A DNA stretch of 64,000 nt, taken from assembly GCA_023078555.1 (NCBI GenBank), contig CM041204.1, forward strand, positions 5,300,430 to 5,364,429. The letters are read 5' to 3'. Under the pieces are notes generated by a model, which did not search any database, was not told the DNA's origin, and worked only from the letters and a program-made list of their open reading frames with translations. The stretch comes from Ulva prolifera (lineage: Eukaryota > Chlorophyta > Ulvophyceae > Ulvales > Ulvaceae). The position numbers were made by a program, and so were the translations under genes. Below, in pieces: positions 1-11,300 of the stretch (its first letter is position 1; each line of letters begins with the position of its first letter).

Positions 1-465
1 TAGGACAGGTGCAACATGCAGTTGAGTCAGGGTAGTAGAGGTTTAGGATCGCGTATTATCTGACAGCAGAAATTTTGGGTGTCTCGTGTTTTGACTTCGG
101 CACCGCTGTATGAAGCATGCACCTACATCCATGCAACACACCGCTGAATGAGGCATGTGCTGCTTGACGATGTCGAATCGTTGTCTTTGTAACAGAAGTT
201 GTTCACATGGCATCAAACTGTGAATCAGCTGCGTGAGTGTGTGTTGCGAGCACAGTGGCTTACATGATCCGAGAAGCTTTCCTGAGCTGTTCGTTAACAT
301 TGCTGTGGCGATTTAAAGGAAAGATTATTGATGAAGACCCTTGGCTGACGTGAGTTGGCTGTCAGTGTATTCATCGCTTCTCAATGCGGAGGGAGATGTT
401 TAGCAGTTCTTATTCAACAGCCAACACGTGCTCATGTGTCCGATTCACACCTACCACTGCAAACT

Positions 466-2190
466 TCACAGGCCAAGTAAACCAGAGACAGGGGCGCTAT
501 GGAGGTAGTGCTCGGCAAATGGCCCAGGCACCGGGGACTGGCGTGTCGCAGTGCCGGTGCACCTCTGCCCCTCTTGCACCACAGTTTGAGTCCTGGTGTC
601 TGTTGCATAGCACAGCCGTCCTGCATATTGCAGCCAGGGCTTCACCATACTGATCCTCTCTGCTGTTAAGGACACACGCACCAAACCGCGCCGTTCTGCC
701 ATACAGCAGGGGGCTGGCCAGGAGGTGCAGCAGATGAATGCGGTCTTCCGGAAGCCCCAACGCAAGGCAGAGTGCACATGACATGCGCACACAGCTTCCA
801 GTGCTGTACGACAACTGATCCCAAGAAGGGGCGCACCAGCATTAAGAGCCCCAAGGATGAGACCTGCAAATTTATCTGCTCGAATCTCAAAATTGCTCTC
901 CTGTACATTCAGTGCAGCCAAAGAATCCACCCACAGGCCGTCAGGTGCGTGATCGGTGAGTTTGTATCTGCAGCAGAGAGGCGTATGTACACGGTCGCAT
1001 TTCACTTTGGTATGCACAATGTGCACCAGCTGCCAGCGATTCATCACAAAAGAGGATAGCAGAGCAGGCTGCTTGTCAAGACAGCAATTATTCGCTTGGC
1101 AGCACGCCTGGCTCCGAAGCAATGGAAGTCAATGCTATGGCCCAGCTCATGAGCCAGAATGCCCTTGGCGACAGCTTCTGAAGCAGCATTTATTCGTTCT
1201 GAGACGACGACGGTGGTGATTGAGTTGAGTGGCAACGTTGACCGCGGCGTGTAGGGCACACAGTATGCATAGTGCCTGCACGCGAGCATAGTGGCACCTC
1301 ACGATGACTGCAATGGCTTCTGGAGTGGACAAGCATGTCAGTCTGAAAAGTTTCTTCCACACCGGCAGCACTCCGAGAGCAGGTCCGTAGATGCAGGAAG
1401 ACCCGGTGCGGGACATCCTGCACAGAGTGTGGGAACTACGAGCTGTGCCTTGAAAGCTGTGCTGCCACATTATGTGATCCCAGCTCACTTATCCAAGGAT
1501 CCCGAGACAACAAGTCGGCTTGGATTTGCATTGACTGTTGCAGCAAGCCGATTCCATCTGGATCCGCTTGTCATCCCATACTCGACACCACGGTCAGGCA
1601 GGGCAGGACTGAAGAGCCAGACCTTGATAAGGACGATACGAATCTTTCTGCCTTACGCCGCAGCCGCCATTGAATGCCGAAAACAGACCCCCAGTAGTGA
1701 AATCGGATGCAGGGTCTCCAGGAGAACCAAATGGCAAGGTGGTCTTCGGGCTCCACACAATCAAGTTGACATCTATAGATCCTAAATTGGGCACTTTCTG
1801 GTTGTAGTTGCTGTCGCTGTCAGCAAGGCTTCCCCAGCTCCACATAGAGGACACATGGAGTCTGGTTCATGCGGTGCAAAGGGTGCGAGGATAGCTGACG
1901 GCATACCTCCCACTCCAGATTGTATTGTGCGCACACAGTCATTCCAGAAATTTTGCAGTGGGGATGATAGAGCCACGTATGCCATCGGCGAGCTCGCTGC
2001 TGGCTGGGTGCACGCTCCAGCACACAGCAAGGCTGGTACAGCATGAAGAATATCTCTGCAAAGCCCTTGCCATGAATTCACATCAGTATTTCGATTACAC
2101 TGACTCGTGTTACTGCAGAAATGCTCAACGAACGTCAGACCTGCGCTGGAGGTTGATCTTGCTCGCATCATGACCGTGGTTTTGGGCACC
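466..2190 (-). CDS. Uncharacterised gluzincin-like metalloprotease (multi-exon, model incomplete)
   Basis: Seen: a minus-strand exon at about 1044-1289 encodes an HELGH motif in a helix-like context (GILAHELGHSIDFH). The next minus-strand coding stretch (about 800-960) carries ESNFEIRADKFAGLIL. An HExxH followed by an E-x-x-x-AD-x-FA helix is the zinc-site layout of gluzincin proteases such as the M48 and ImmA/IrrE (M78) families. A further coding stretch (about 497-780) contains CVRMSCALCLALGLPED and runs to a stop. Upstream minus-strand frames (1594-2190) look protein-like but I could not join them with confidence. I do not recognise the family. The motif is not the HELIH of mitochondrial ATP23, and the Cys-Arg that follows in ATP23 is absent. 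Span, start and exon count are provisional. Confidence 0.4.
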
Positions 2191-2923
2191 GACGCGATGT
2201 GCGGTGCACAGCCTGGAGTGGTTGTGCACTTTTTTAAAAAAGATTATTCTGCTTTCAACTGGGTCAGGATGAGTCTTGCTATATGCCTGTCGAAACACTG
2301 TGCCGTCCGGAGCTGAAGTTGAAATGGGACGTCGCGTCAAAAGCCCCGGACCAGCCCCAACACAACTGTACATTGTAGTCGCACACTCTACACCAACGGA
2401 GATAGCAATACGATCTGGTCATATGATGTGGTCATCGCCATGTACTCTAGAACATCAAGCGCTGCGTGGACATGCTCTTCTATTCGTGAGGCGTGCAAGC
2501 AGTGACGCTCAGGCTTCAATCAGATCTGCCTGACTGCACGGACGCAGCCACTCTGCACCTCGGCGTCCCAAGTTGGTTCTGAAGTCTAGAGTGCGAGGCA
2601 GCTTGCAGCGAAGGAATCATGATGCACTCGCAGGAGCCATTGCACCGCGGTGCACCGAACTCGAGTCTGGGTGCGACGCGCCGACATCCGTACCGGGAGC
2701 ACTGTACCCGGCCCGGCACTGACCAGCACGCAGCAAGGCTACGTTAGGGTAAAGCAGAAACGACATGGCGTGATCGTCAATGCAGAGCACATCCGCCCCA
2801 CCCTCTGGGATTTCGAGAGCAGGCTGGAAAACAGCCCGAGGCACAAAGGGTTGCAGGAGGCCAGCAAAAATGTGCTACCGGTCAAGGCCGGTCGAGCTGG
2901 CCTGAGCGGCGGATATTTAATGC

Positions 2924-3582
2924 CAGCACCTTCCTGTGTTACAAGGACAAAGCAAGCAAGGCAGGTAGCACCGCGAGCAGCAACCAGGGGAACCGCACAC
3001 CGCGCAACAAGCCACACGCAGCACACACCAACACACCCACGCACCACTAGCACCCGCGCCGGCCACAGCCACACAGCCACACACTCCTCTGGTTGTTGCT
3101 CGCGGTGCTACTTGCCTTGCTTGCTTTGTCCTTGTAACACAGCCACACACCCACAAACACTCACAAGCATCACACCCAAGACCCACAAGCACATGTACAC
3201 CGACACGCCCACCCCCACCCGCACCCCGCCCACCAGCCAGGCGCAGGGGCCCCGAAAGAAAGCGCATGCAGCCAAGGCCGCCGAGCAAAGAAACAGCGAA
3301 ACCCCACAACCCCCGCCCGTGAGAGGCCCCCGCCTCCCCCAGCACAACCCACCCCGCCCAGCCCCTGCACACGATCCCGCCCACCCGCAAACGCATACCC
3401 GCAACCCCCCACAGTCCAGCCCAGCCTGCCCACACCACCCGGCTGCGCCGTAACGGCAGGCCACACGCAGACGCACGGGGAGGACAGCGGCGAAGCGCGG
3501 CACGCCAGGGCCGCCACTACGACGAGGCGGACGAGGCCGCGAGCGCACGCAGCGACGACCGCCCATCAGCACCTTCCTGTGT
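2924..3582. repeat. Segment flanked by a 16-bp direct repeat
   Basis: The 16-bp sequence cagcaccttcctgtgt occurs at 2924-2939 and again at 3567-3582. Between the copies lies a segment of about 630 bp with extreme strand asymmetry: the plus strand is C/A-rich, with many CACAC and CCCCGCCC runs. It contains the long hairpin described separately. Open frames cross it on both strands, but their composition is low-complexity (Pro/Thr/His on plus, Gly/Cys/Trp on minus) and I do not believe they are genes. The flanking repeat looks like a target-site duplication, which would make this a small insertion; no transposase or terminal repeat at the right end was seen. Confidence 0.5.
2934..3142. repeat. 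57-bp inverted repeat (long hairpin), 95-nt loop
   Basis: The arm at 2934-2990 is the reverse complement of 3086-3142 with only three differences. In plus-strand RNA all three are G-U pairs, so the stem would be unbroken for 57 bp with a 95-nt loop. The left arm starts inside the left copy of the 16-bp direct repeat. Confidence 0.85.
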
Positions 3583-3599
3583 GACGTGTGGCCTCAATG

Positions 3600-5366
3600 A
3601 ACCTGTTGAGCTGTGCATGTGGGAATGGATGATCAATGGCCAGCACTTCCTTGAGGCCAGGTGAATTCGTGCTCTGAGGATCTCGGATGGTGTCAAGAAG
3701 CGCCGCTGGCGGCACATCATCGATGTTGCTGGTGCTGGTGGGTGGCCCAGCCAAGTGGGTGTGTGATGACTGGAAAGTGTGTCGAGCGCGGTCATGACAA
3801 TGTACGCATGAAAAAGTCCTGATGTTTGTACGGAATTGCATGCGTTGTGGTGCAACAGTGCCTGGAGGCTGAAGAATTCCTCTCAGGCAGGCATGCAGCC
3901 ACGGCGGGTACAGCCATGCCTTGCCGCATCTGCAGCCCACACCCACCTAGGATCCCCAACCCGTGCAGCTGCCAGGGCAGAGAGCCGCATGCACCCGCAC
4001 CCAACCTTTCCCTTCTGCGCATGCGCCTTTCGTGTCCATCTGCACATGCGCCCCCCGGGCCTTGTACGCATACAGACGACCGGGAAGGGTGCATTCGAGT
4101 CACACCGCCTAGCTATAGCATCAAGGGATATCAACCCAGGAGCAACCGGCATCTGTCGCGTTGGACGGCCCACATGTACAGCAGATGCACCACCTTCTCC
4201 GCATGATGCAAAGCATAGCAAATATGTCCACAAGTATCATGAAAAAAAATCCTTTGTGCTCCGCATGCATGCAAAGCACAAAGAATTTTTTTTTTCACAA
4301 AGTGACGCCGTGGAAACAACAGTTGCGCGCATTGTAGGGGCGGGGATCGTGTTGGGTTCGACTTCGACAGTACTGGTGTGAATCCACAGTCGATCGTTTT
4401 TGCCGGGACATCTCTTGCACTGCGCGCATCGAGCGGTATGAACATCTCTGAGAATCATCAAATTCCACTACATGCGATACAGATCGCGGATCACGACAGC
4501 TTGCTGCTCAGCTGTGCACGTCAGCATCCAGACATGCGTGAACTCTTCTACATGCATAGTATGTATACAGCTACACTCTCCGCGGACGCATACCTCGCGA
4601 TCGTGGAGGTCGCTTGCCGAATAGCTACACTTCTGAAGCTGCAGGTATCATGAACCTGAAGCGATGTTGCACCTTTCTTCCGATTATTGCTTGCTTCCTT
4701 CAGCGCCACTTGCACATCATGAATGACTTTAAAGTACAGAAATTTTCAGTCGACAACGATCGCATTCGAGGTACTCACGAACAACCTACGCTTCTGGAAT
4801 AACAACTGCAAACGATCACAGGTACAGCGAACTCGCAGCCACGCCATCCACTATGCAAGTCATTTCAATTCCCGGGTGTCGACAGCCTGGCGTGTGATGA
4901 CGTGAAAGTGGGGCTAGGGGCATCAAGTTACAAATCGCAGGGGGGATATCCAGACAGATGCGACACAGTTGTGACGTTAGCCGTGCTTGCATAAGCTCCT
5001 ATACCACATGCTGTATACAAACCTGGTTTCTGTCGTCCGGATGCGCCACTGCCTGATTGGTCCGGTGTCTTCACAGCCCCACAAGGCTTTCGAGCTGCGT
5101 ACATGCTCGGGCGTGAGGATCTCTGTACTAAGTATAAATTACTTACGTCGGCTGTAGCTGCCATGATCGCACGGCATTGAACCGATGTGGCGTGACTTCG
5201 AATGACGCCATCGCTCTGCTTGGACCTGGTGCACATCGCTGGTGCGCAAACGCTTAGCCTTCGAAAACGCTGCTGCCACGACATGTTGTTTGCACGTGCC
5301 TTGGCCCGTGTCAAGAGCTGCTGAGCCTTGAAGCAGCTTACAGCTGTTATTCCCAGCTTCGTCAGC
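3600..5366. other. Gene-poor region
   Basis: There is no recognisable gene. Short open frames exist on the plus strand, for example 4378-4653 and 4723-4905, but none has an identifiable domain or convincing splice partners. The stretch holds the A/T-flanked hairpin at 4240-4297 and ends at the signal-peptide ATG of the leishmanolysin-like gene. Confidence 0.5.
4240..4297. repeat. Short hairpin with A8/T10 ends
   Basis: The arm 4240-4260 (TG, a run of A, then CCTTTGTGCT) is nearly the reverse complement of 4275-4297 (AGCACAAAG, then a run of T, CA). The loop contains the self-complementary GCATGCATGC. It could be a small foldback element or a transcript-end structure, but it lies in no gene. 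Confidence 0.7.
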
Positions 5367-8300
5367 ATGTCCATGATTAAAGCTGATCTGGCGATATGTG
5401 CAGCTCTTCTACAGCTTCTGACTGCAGCTTGGGCACAAGATGCCCCTCCATTGCGGTGTGTTTCGACAATGGTGTCGACCCATACTCTGCTCATAATTAT
5501 TGCACGTCATCAGGGGCCTTGCGTTCGCTTGATTTAAGCTGCACATGTTTACCTTTATTTGTTCTCCCTCATGGTGAGCGTGTGCAGAATTGAGTATGCT
5601 GCCAGCAATCGACACCCTCAATATGATTGTCTCAGCACTAACCAGTTCGTCAAGGTGCGGTTCATCTTCAAATCTCTAAAACTAGTACATGGCCCTCTCA
5701 TCAGCCTTCCTGGCTGTGGCGGTTCTGGCCATTGCATGATCATACGCGGTTAATGCTTTCGTGATCAGCATGGTTTGCATGCTCTGCTATGTCATACCCG
5801 ATCAGATTGAGCACTGAGAGGGGGTGAAAGCTACATTCACTGATGATCTAATCTTCTTTACAGCTAGGAAACCCATCCCAAGAGTCGAATCCACTTGTGC
5901 TATGCGATTCCCAAGATATCCGACTCAGTTTTTCTCCTTTGTCAGACAAGATAGACTGCTGGCACAGATGCACCGTCTTTGACATAGTCAGCCTCAATAC
6001 AGAGACATGGGTCAGGGATGTAGCCAAGCTGGTCAAACGAGACATCGAAGATCGAGTTCGCCTGCGGTGGTGCGGCCCAGTTCACATGTTTCCATGGCAC
6101 AATGGTCTATCCATCCCTAACACATACATGATACATGATAGCTTCACCTGCACCTCCTGGATTGCATGGCAAGGCTCAAGCGACGTCCAATGAATACGAC
6201 CGCATCTAACTTCATGGATGAGCACATGCCAGGCTTGATGAGCCCGCACTTACTGGGAGTGCTGCATCATACCAAGCAGCAATTCAAGGCAAATCCAGCA
6301 CTTCGTGATCGATACCATCTCAGCACAGCGCATCACATTCGCTGTTGTGCAGGCCTGTGCAGCCTGTGTTCATTGCTGATGACAGCCAGAACGATGTTTT
6401 GGAGGACAGCTCAGAGGCAAGCAGGGCCCCCATCTGCCCAGGCATCCCCATTGCATTCTCAGAAGCCCTCCCTGAACACAGCCTGACAGCGGAGGATGTC
6501 AGGGTATACATCACACTGCGGCCGAACCCTGCAGCTGCCCGTGGCATCACCAGCATCTGCCGGCGGGATAGGTTTGGCCGTCCCGCAATCGCCCATATCA
6601 ACATCCACGCGCCGTTTGCTAAGGCACAGTTCACGCGGGCGCAGACCAGTGGCGGCGCATCCGCACGCCAGCTGATGCAAGCCACGTTATTGCATGAGAC
6701 CATGCACACCCTGGCTCTGACATCCGAGAGCCTGCAGCAGTTCCGGGCGCCGTCGCGGCGCCTGTGGGGGTCTGTGGTTGAGGACGCAGACGTGCGGGGT
6801 GTGGAGGCAAAGTTCTTGGTGACTCCGAATGCTGCATTTGAAGTAAGGCGGCACTACCGCATAGAGCCGCCTCTAGATATGGCGGACACCCCACAGCGCA
6901 GCTCGGGGCTTGAGATCCTGGGGTATCGGGACTCCACCACTGGACCTCAGCAGGTTGGGCCCGCCTTTATGCCAGGATATCCCTTGTGCATGCAATATGT
7001 GCTGGCAGATGTACACACTCTTATGCATATTGCCGTCACAGCGCTGCTGTTGGCACGTCGCCCCTGTCCAGCTGTGTGATGCAGTCCAATGCTGTAGCCA
7101 TGCGCATGTCCCCATGCTGCTGATCGCAGCTTCCATCCAGAGGTGACGGCGTGGTGGTATGTCTGGGGCCAAATGTTGCATGCCATTGCACGTGCATGTG
7201 ACAAGGGAGTACTGCAGCGTTTAGGAACCCTGGCATGTGCAGTCAAGCTGTCATTTTGACGGTGTGTGCAGGAGGCACGGATATCCGATGAAGTCCATGT
7301 GTCCCCACAAGTCGCCAGAAATGATGTGTCCGCGCCATTCTACGACCTGCACTCGGTGTTGTCCAACATCAGCCTGGCTATCCTGGACGATTCGGGCTGG
7401 TATGTGACCAACCGCTCATTGGCTGAGCGTCTGACCTGGGGCCTGGGCCAGGGGAAAGACCTGCTGCAGAATGTGCCCTCACAAGCAGGAGATACAAATG
7501 CCACGGTTCTGGTGCGCCTCCTGTAACCTCATGAGCCTTCACTGTACAGTTCAGAGCCAGCAGCATTATGCCTTGGATGCAACCACGGCACCATCAGGCC
7601 ACTCACATGCTTGCGTGGATGCTTGCATATGCTGTGACTAGCAAGCAAGCGGCTGTCAGGTGGTGCTTTGTTCATGCCATATTGCGTACTGCTGCGCACT
7701 CTGCACACATGATGGAGCGAGTGGTGTGCAGGCATACAACTGCGACCCTGATCCAGATGAACCCAAGCGAATTGCCTGCTCTTTCGACCCCGTATTGAAG
7801 GGGTTCTGTGTCAGTGCAGAGGGTGTCGGCGATCTGGCTGCATCTGCATTCTCCAGCTATGTGGAGCCTGTGTGGCAACTGGGATCTTGCAAGACTGGGA
7901 TGATAAGCCCGGTGTGGGCTGCCGCTCACCCCAATTCACCACGAATGCACAGCCAGCAAGCAATTCATGACCTGTTGTCGCTGTTCTGCATGTGGCGTGT
8001 TCAAGGGTAGCAGCATTGAGGTCACTGTTTTATTCCGGCTTCCATATCTTGTGCATCTCCTGTGGATCTGTCATTCTTGTCCGAGGACATGTCACCCATT
8101 AGCATAAGCGGCGCCCTGATATTTAGAGCAAGGCTGTGAGAGGCAAATGTATCCAGCATCTTGCTGACGATGAGCTTCTCGTCACAAGAGGGGGGTCAGC
8201 CCAGGCTCTCTCATGGCCCCATCACAGTTGTGTATCTGTGTGCGCTTGCTGATGATGCCTTTGCATTTGTGCAGTTGTTCAATGGAAGCCGGAGCATACC

Positions 8301-11300
8301 CGAGCAAATTGGTGACACTTCGATGTGCTTTGAATTGAATGGTGGTGGGGGGACACAGGCGGCAGTGTGCCTTTCGTACGAGTGCATGCCCAATGGGGTC
8401 AACTTCAGTGTTGCAAATCAGAAGCACTTTTGCCAGTTTGATAGCACGGTGCGATCTGCCTCTGATGCCTGCACAGCATTTTCAGGAACAGCATCGGCTG
8501 CGTGACGGCACCAGTGTGCTTCTCTGGAACTACCAGTCATTTCGAGCCTCTGGGATGCCCTGAGACCTTCTGGCGAGTCCCTCGACCATCTGAACGTGAT
8601 TACAGTGCAAATATATTCGTTTCTGCGGCTGTGCTCATACACAGCCAACATCCGCCCATGCCATGCAGAGCACCGTCAACGTGGAGCTCAGCGCTGGTTC
8701 CCAAACTTATGCTGTATCTTGCCCCAGCATGCAAGCTGCCTGCCCGCAGCAGCTTCCGGTGCTAAACTGCCCGGGAGATTGCAACTATCCGTTTGGTGGC
8801 GTTTGCAAGGAAGGAGGCAGCAGCTACCAGTGCAGCTGTAATGAGGGCTGGAGTGGGAAGGACTGCTCGGTGTATGCGTGTGTCGGTGACAGCTGCCCAC
8901 CAGCAGCCATCAGTGCTGTCCCAGACTCGTCCGGCGAATCATTCACGGGTACTTGCGTAGACAGCGAGTGCGAGTGTGCTCAGGGCTTTACTGGCGTGGA
9001 CTGCAGGCTCCCAGAGCCCACTTGCCTGCGAGACTGTGCTTTGCTGGTGTGCCCTCTGTGCTGAGCGCTTATCCTGCACCACATCATTGTGTCAGACTGG
9101 GCTCAAACTGCGAAGGCCTGCTAAGTCTGTTGTGACAATTGTCCATCCAGCGCTCACATGGGTGGTGACACCACATTGACCGACTGCACGGTCTCAGAAA
9201 TGGATCTGCCATCATATTCTAGCGGTGCGGCTGTCAACAGCTGTCTGCGGCTGTTACCTACAACTCGTGGTATTCAGGCATCGTGCACTGCTGATCACGC
9301 GAATCTTTGATGTGCAAGACAGGCTGTTTCGTGTCTGGTGTCCGGCAGTTGTGTCGTCCTGATTGGCCCGCTATGCAGATCCATGCCTGACAGCTTGTTA
9401 GCAGCTTGTACATATCGTACTTATGTGACACAGTCATCAGGAGGCAACGTCACGCATGCTGCAACACGTCATCCACCTGCTGGCAATCTGCAGGGGCAAG
9501 GCTATCACTGTGTGGGCAAGGTGTGCGAGCGGCAGTGTTCCACCGATGGCCGCTCATGCGTACCTGTGGAGGAGCTGCAGGCAGAGGTGGAAGAGTGTGC
9601 GGGGGCATTTGCCTTCGCCAAGACGACGCACGTATGTGTGCCGCCAGTCAGCACAGGCCCTCAGGTCGTTACGCTGCGCGACAAGCTCGTGCGGGAGAAG
9701 TCGCGCTGGCGGCCGATTGACCCGAGCAACCCCGCCGCAGACTCTCCAGAGTGCATGCTCGCCCAGGAGATCCTGGCATGCTTCAGCGTCTTTCGGGAGT
9801 GCGCACCCGGCACAGACGTCGAGCTACCACTCTGCCTGGAGACATGCAAGTCTTACGGCCGCAACTGCGGCGTAGAGCTGTCTGACGGGCTGTGCACAGA
9901 TCCCGCATTCCGGGACACCCGCGACTCAGCACTGTGCTCCGGGTCAGCCAACCCCAAGGACTACCTCACCCGGGCTCAAAAGTTCGGCATCATTTTTGGG
10001 GCAATCATCGCGTTCATGCTGATTCTACTGCTGATCCTGCTGTGGCTGTTCCGCTGCGGCCCATGCAGCAGGCGGGAGGTCCCGCCGATTCCGCCGCGCA
10101 TGCGTGAGCTCACAGACGACGGAGATGACGAGGAGGCGGCGGAGGGGAGCATGGGGGGTAGCGGGGGGCTACAGATGGGGGCCGTGCAAGTGCAGGAGCC
10201 GCCCCCGCTGTGCGGCCTGAGTCGGCGACGGTGGCATGGAAGCGGGCGGTTTGCACAGCCTGGCGCCGCTGCTGCGGTCCGCTGCTGCCCTTTGCTGTGT
10301 ACTACGCAGCTGATAGGCAACCGGCCTACCACATTGCCCACAGCTTCCACATGTGCATGGTCTGCAGATTTTGCACCTTACTTGCTGTGCAGTTTCGCAT
10401 CTGATGTTTGGCTCACAGACCCTTCAGCCTGGCAGCCTTGTCATGCAGTGCATGTGATTGCAGTGACGGCCGTAGGCGCCAATGGACAGGCAAAGCAATT
10501 CCCTTGCACACTCATCTCACAGCCTGGGAAGGGTAGCTTCAGCATGCACACCATCGGCATGAGCAGGCCACCCACAAGTATGATGTATGGTCTGAACAGT
10601 TAAGCGCTGCAGGCGTACGCCCGTGATGTCAGCAGCACGCCTGGACGCTCAAATGGCGGCCCGGCACCCGTGTCCACGCCCCCATTGTCACATATGGACT
10701 CGAAGGCCAGCGCCCCAGACACCGGGGACGCTGTCTCTTCGCTTCTGAGCCAGTACCAATCTGGTGGCCCTGAGACGCCGCCCGTCAGCAACATGGGCCT
10801 TCCGTCCGCTGGAGTTGTGGCGGGGCATGCTGCAGCTGCGCCCGGGTCCCCCGCGCTGCAGCCTGTGTCGTATGGTGCACACACCACAATGCAGCCGCAG
10901 CTGCTGGCGTCGGCATTCAGCGCAGCAGACGACCCGCCGCTGCTGCAGCAGAGCTGGCAGCAGGATGCGCTGTGGAAGGGCGAGAAGGCGCCTCGAGCAC
11001 CACCTCCACCGCATGAGTGCGTTCTGCCACTCAGCCTGCGCCGCGCAGCTGCTTCCATTGCTGCATCCATTGCTTTCCATTGCTTTGGGTGCACACATCA
11101 TCCATATGTACTTGCAGTGCATTCGTCGATGCATTCACTTGAGCCCGGGGCTTGAGTAGCCACTGGGCAGCCTGAATGCAGGGAGGCAGCGTCAGTGTCG
11201 TCGTCGGATGCACCCACGCCTCAGCGCTCCCGGTCACCGCTTTCAAGGCATGGGACGACCCATGCCAGCAGTCCGTACGCCTCGCAGGGGCTGAGTGGCG

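Noticed and set aside
1044-1289. Assignment of the HELGH protein to ATP23 (M76)
   Set aside because: ATP23 has HELIHAFDHCR and conserved Cys residues after it; here the sequence is HELGHSIDFHCFG and the downstream part does not match.
2650-3453. 267-codon plus-strand open frame rich in Pro, Thr and His
   Set aside because: It runs through the C/A-biased insertion and the hairpin; the composition explains the lack of stops and no domain is present. Overlapping minus frames are equally open.
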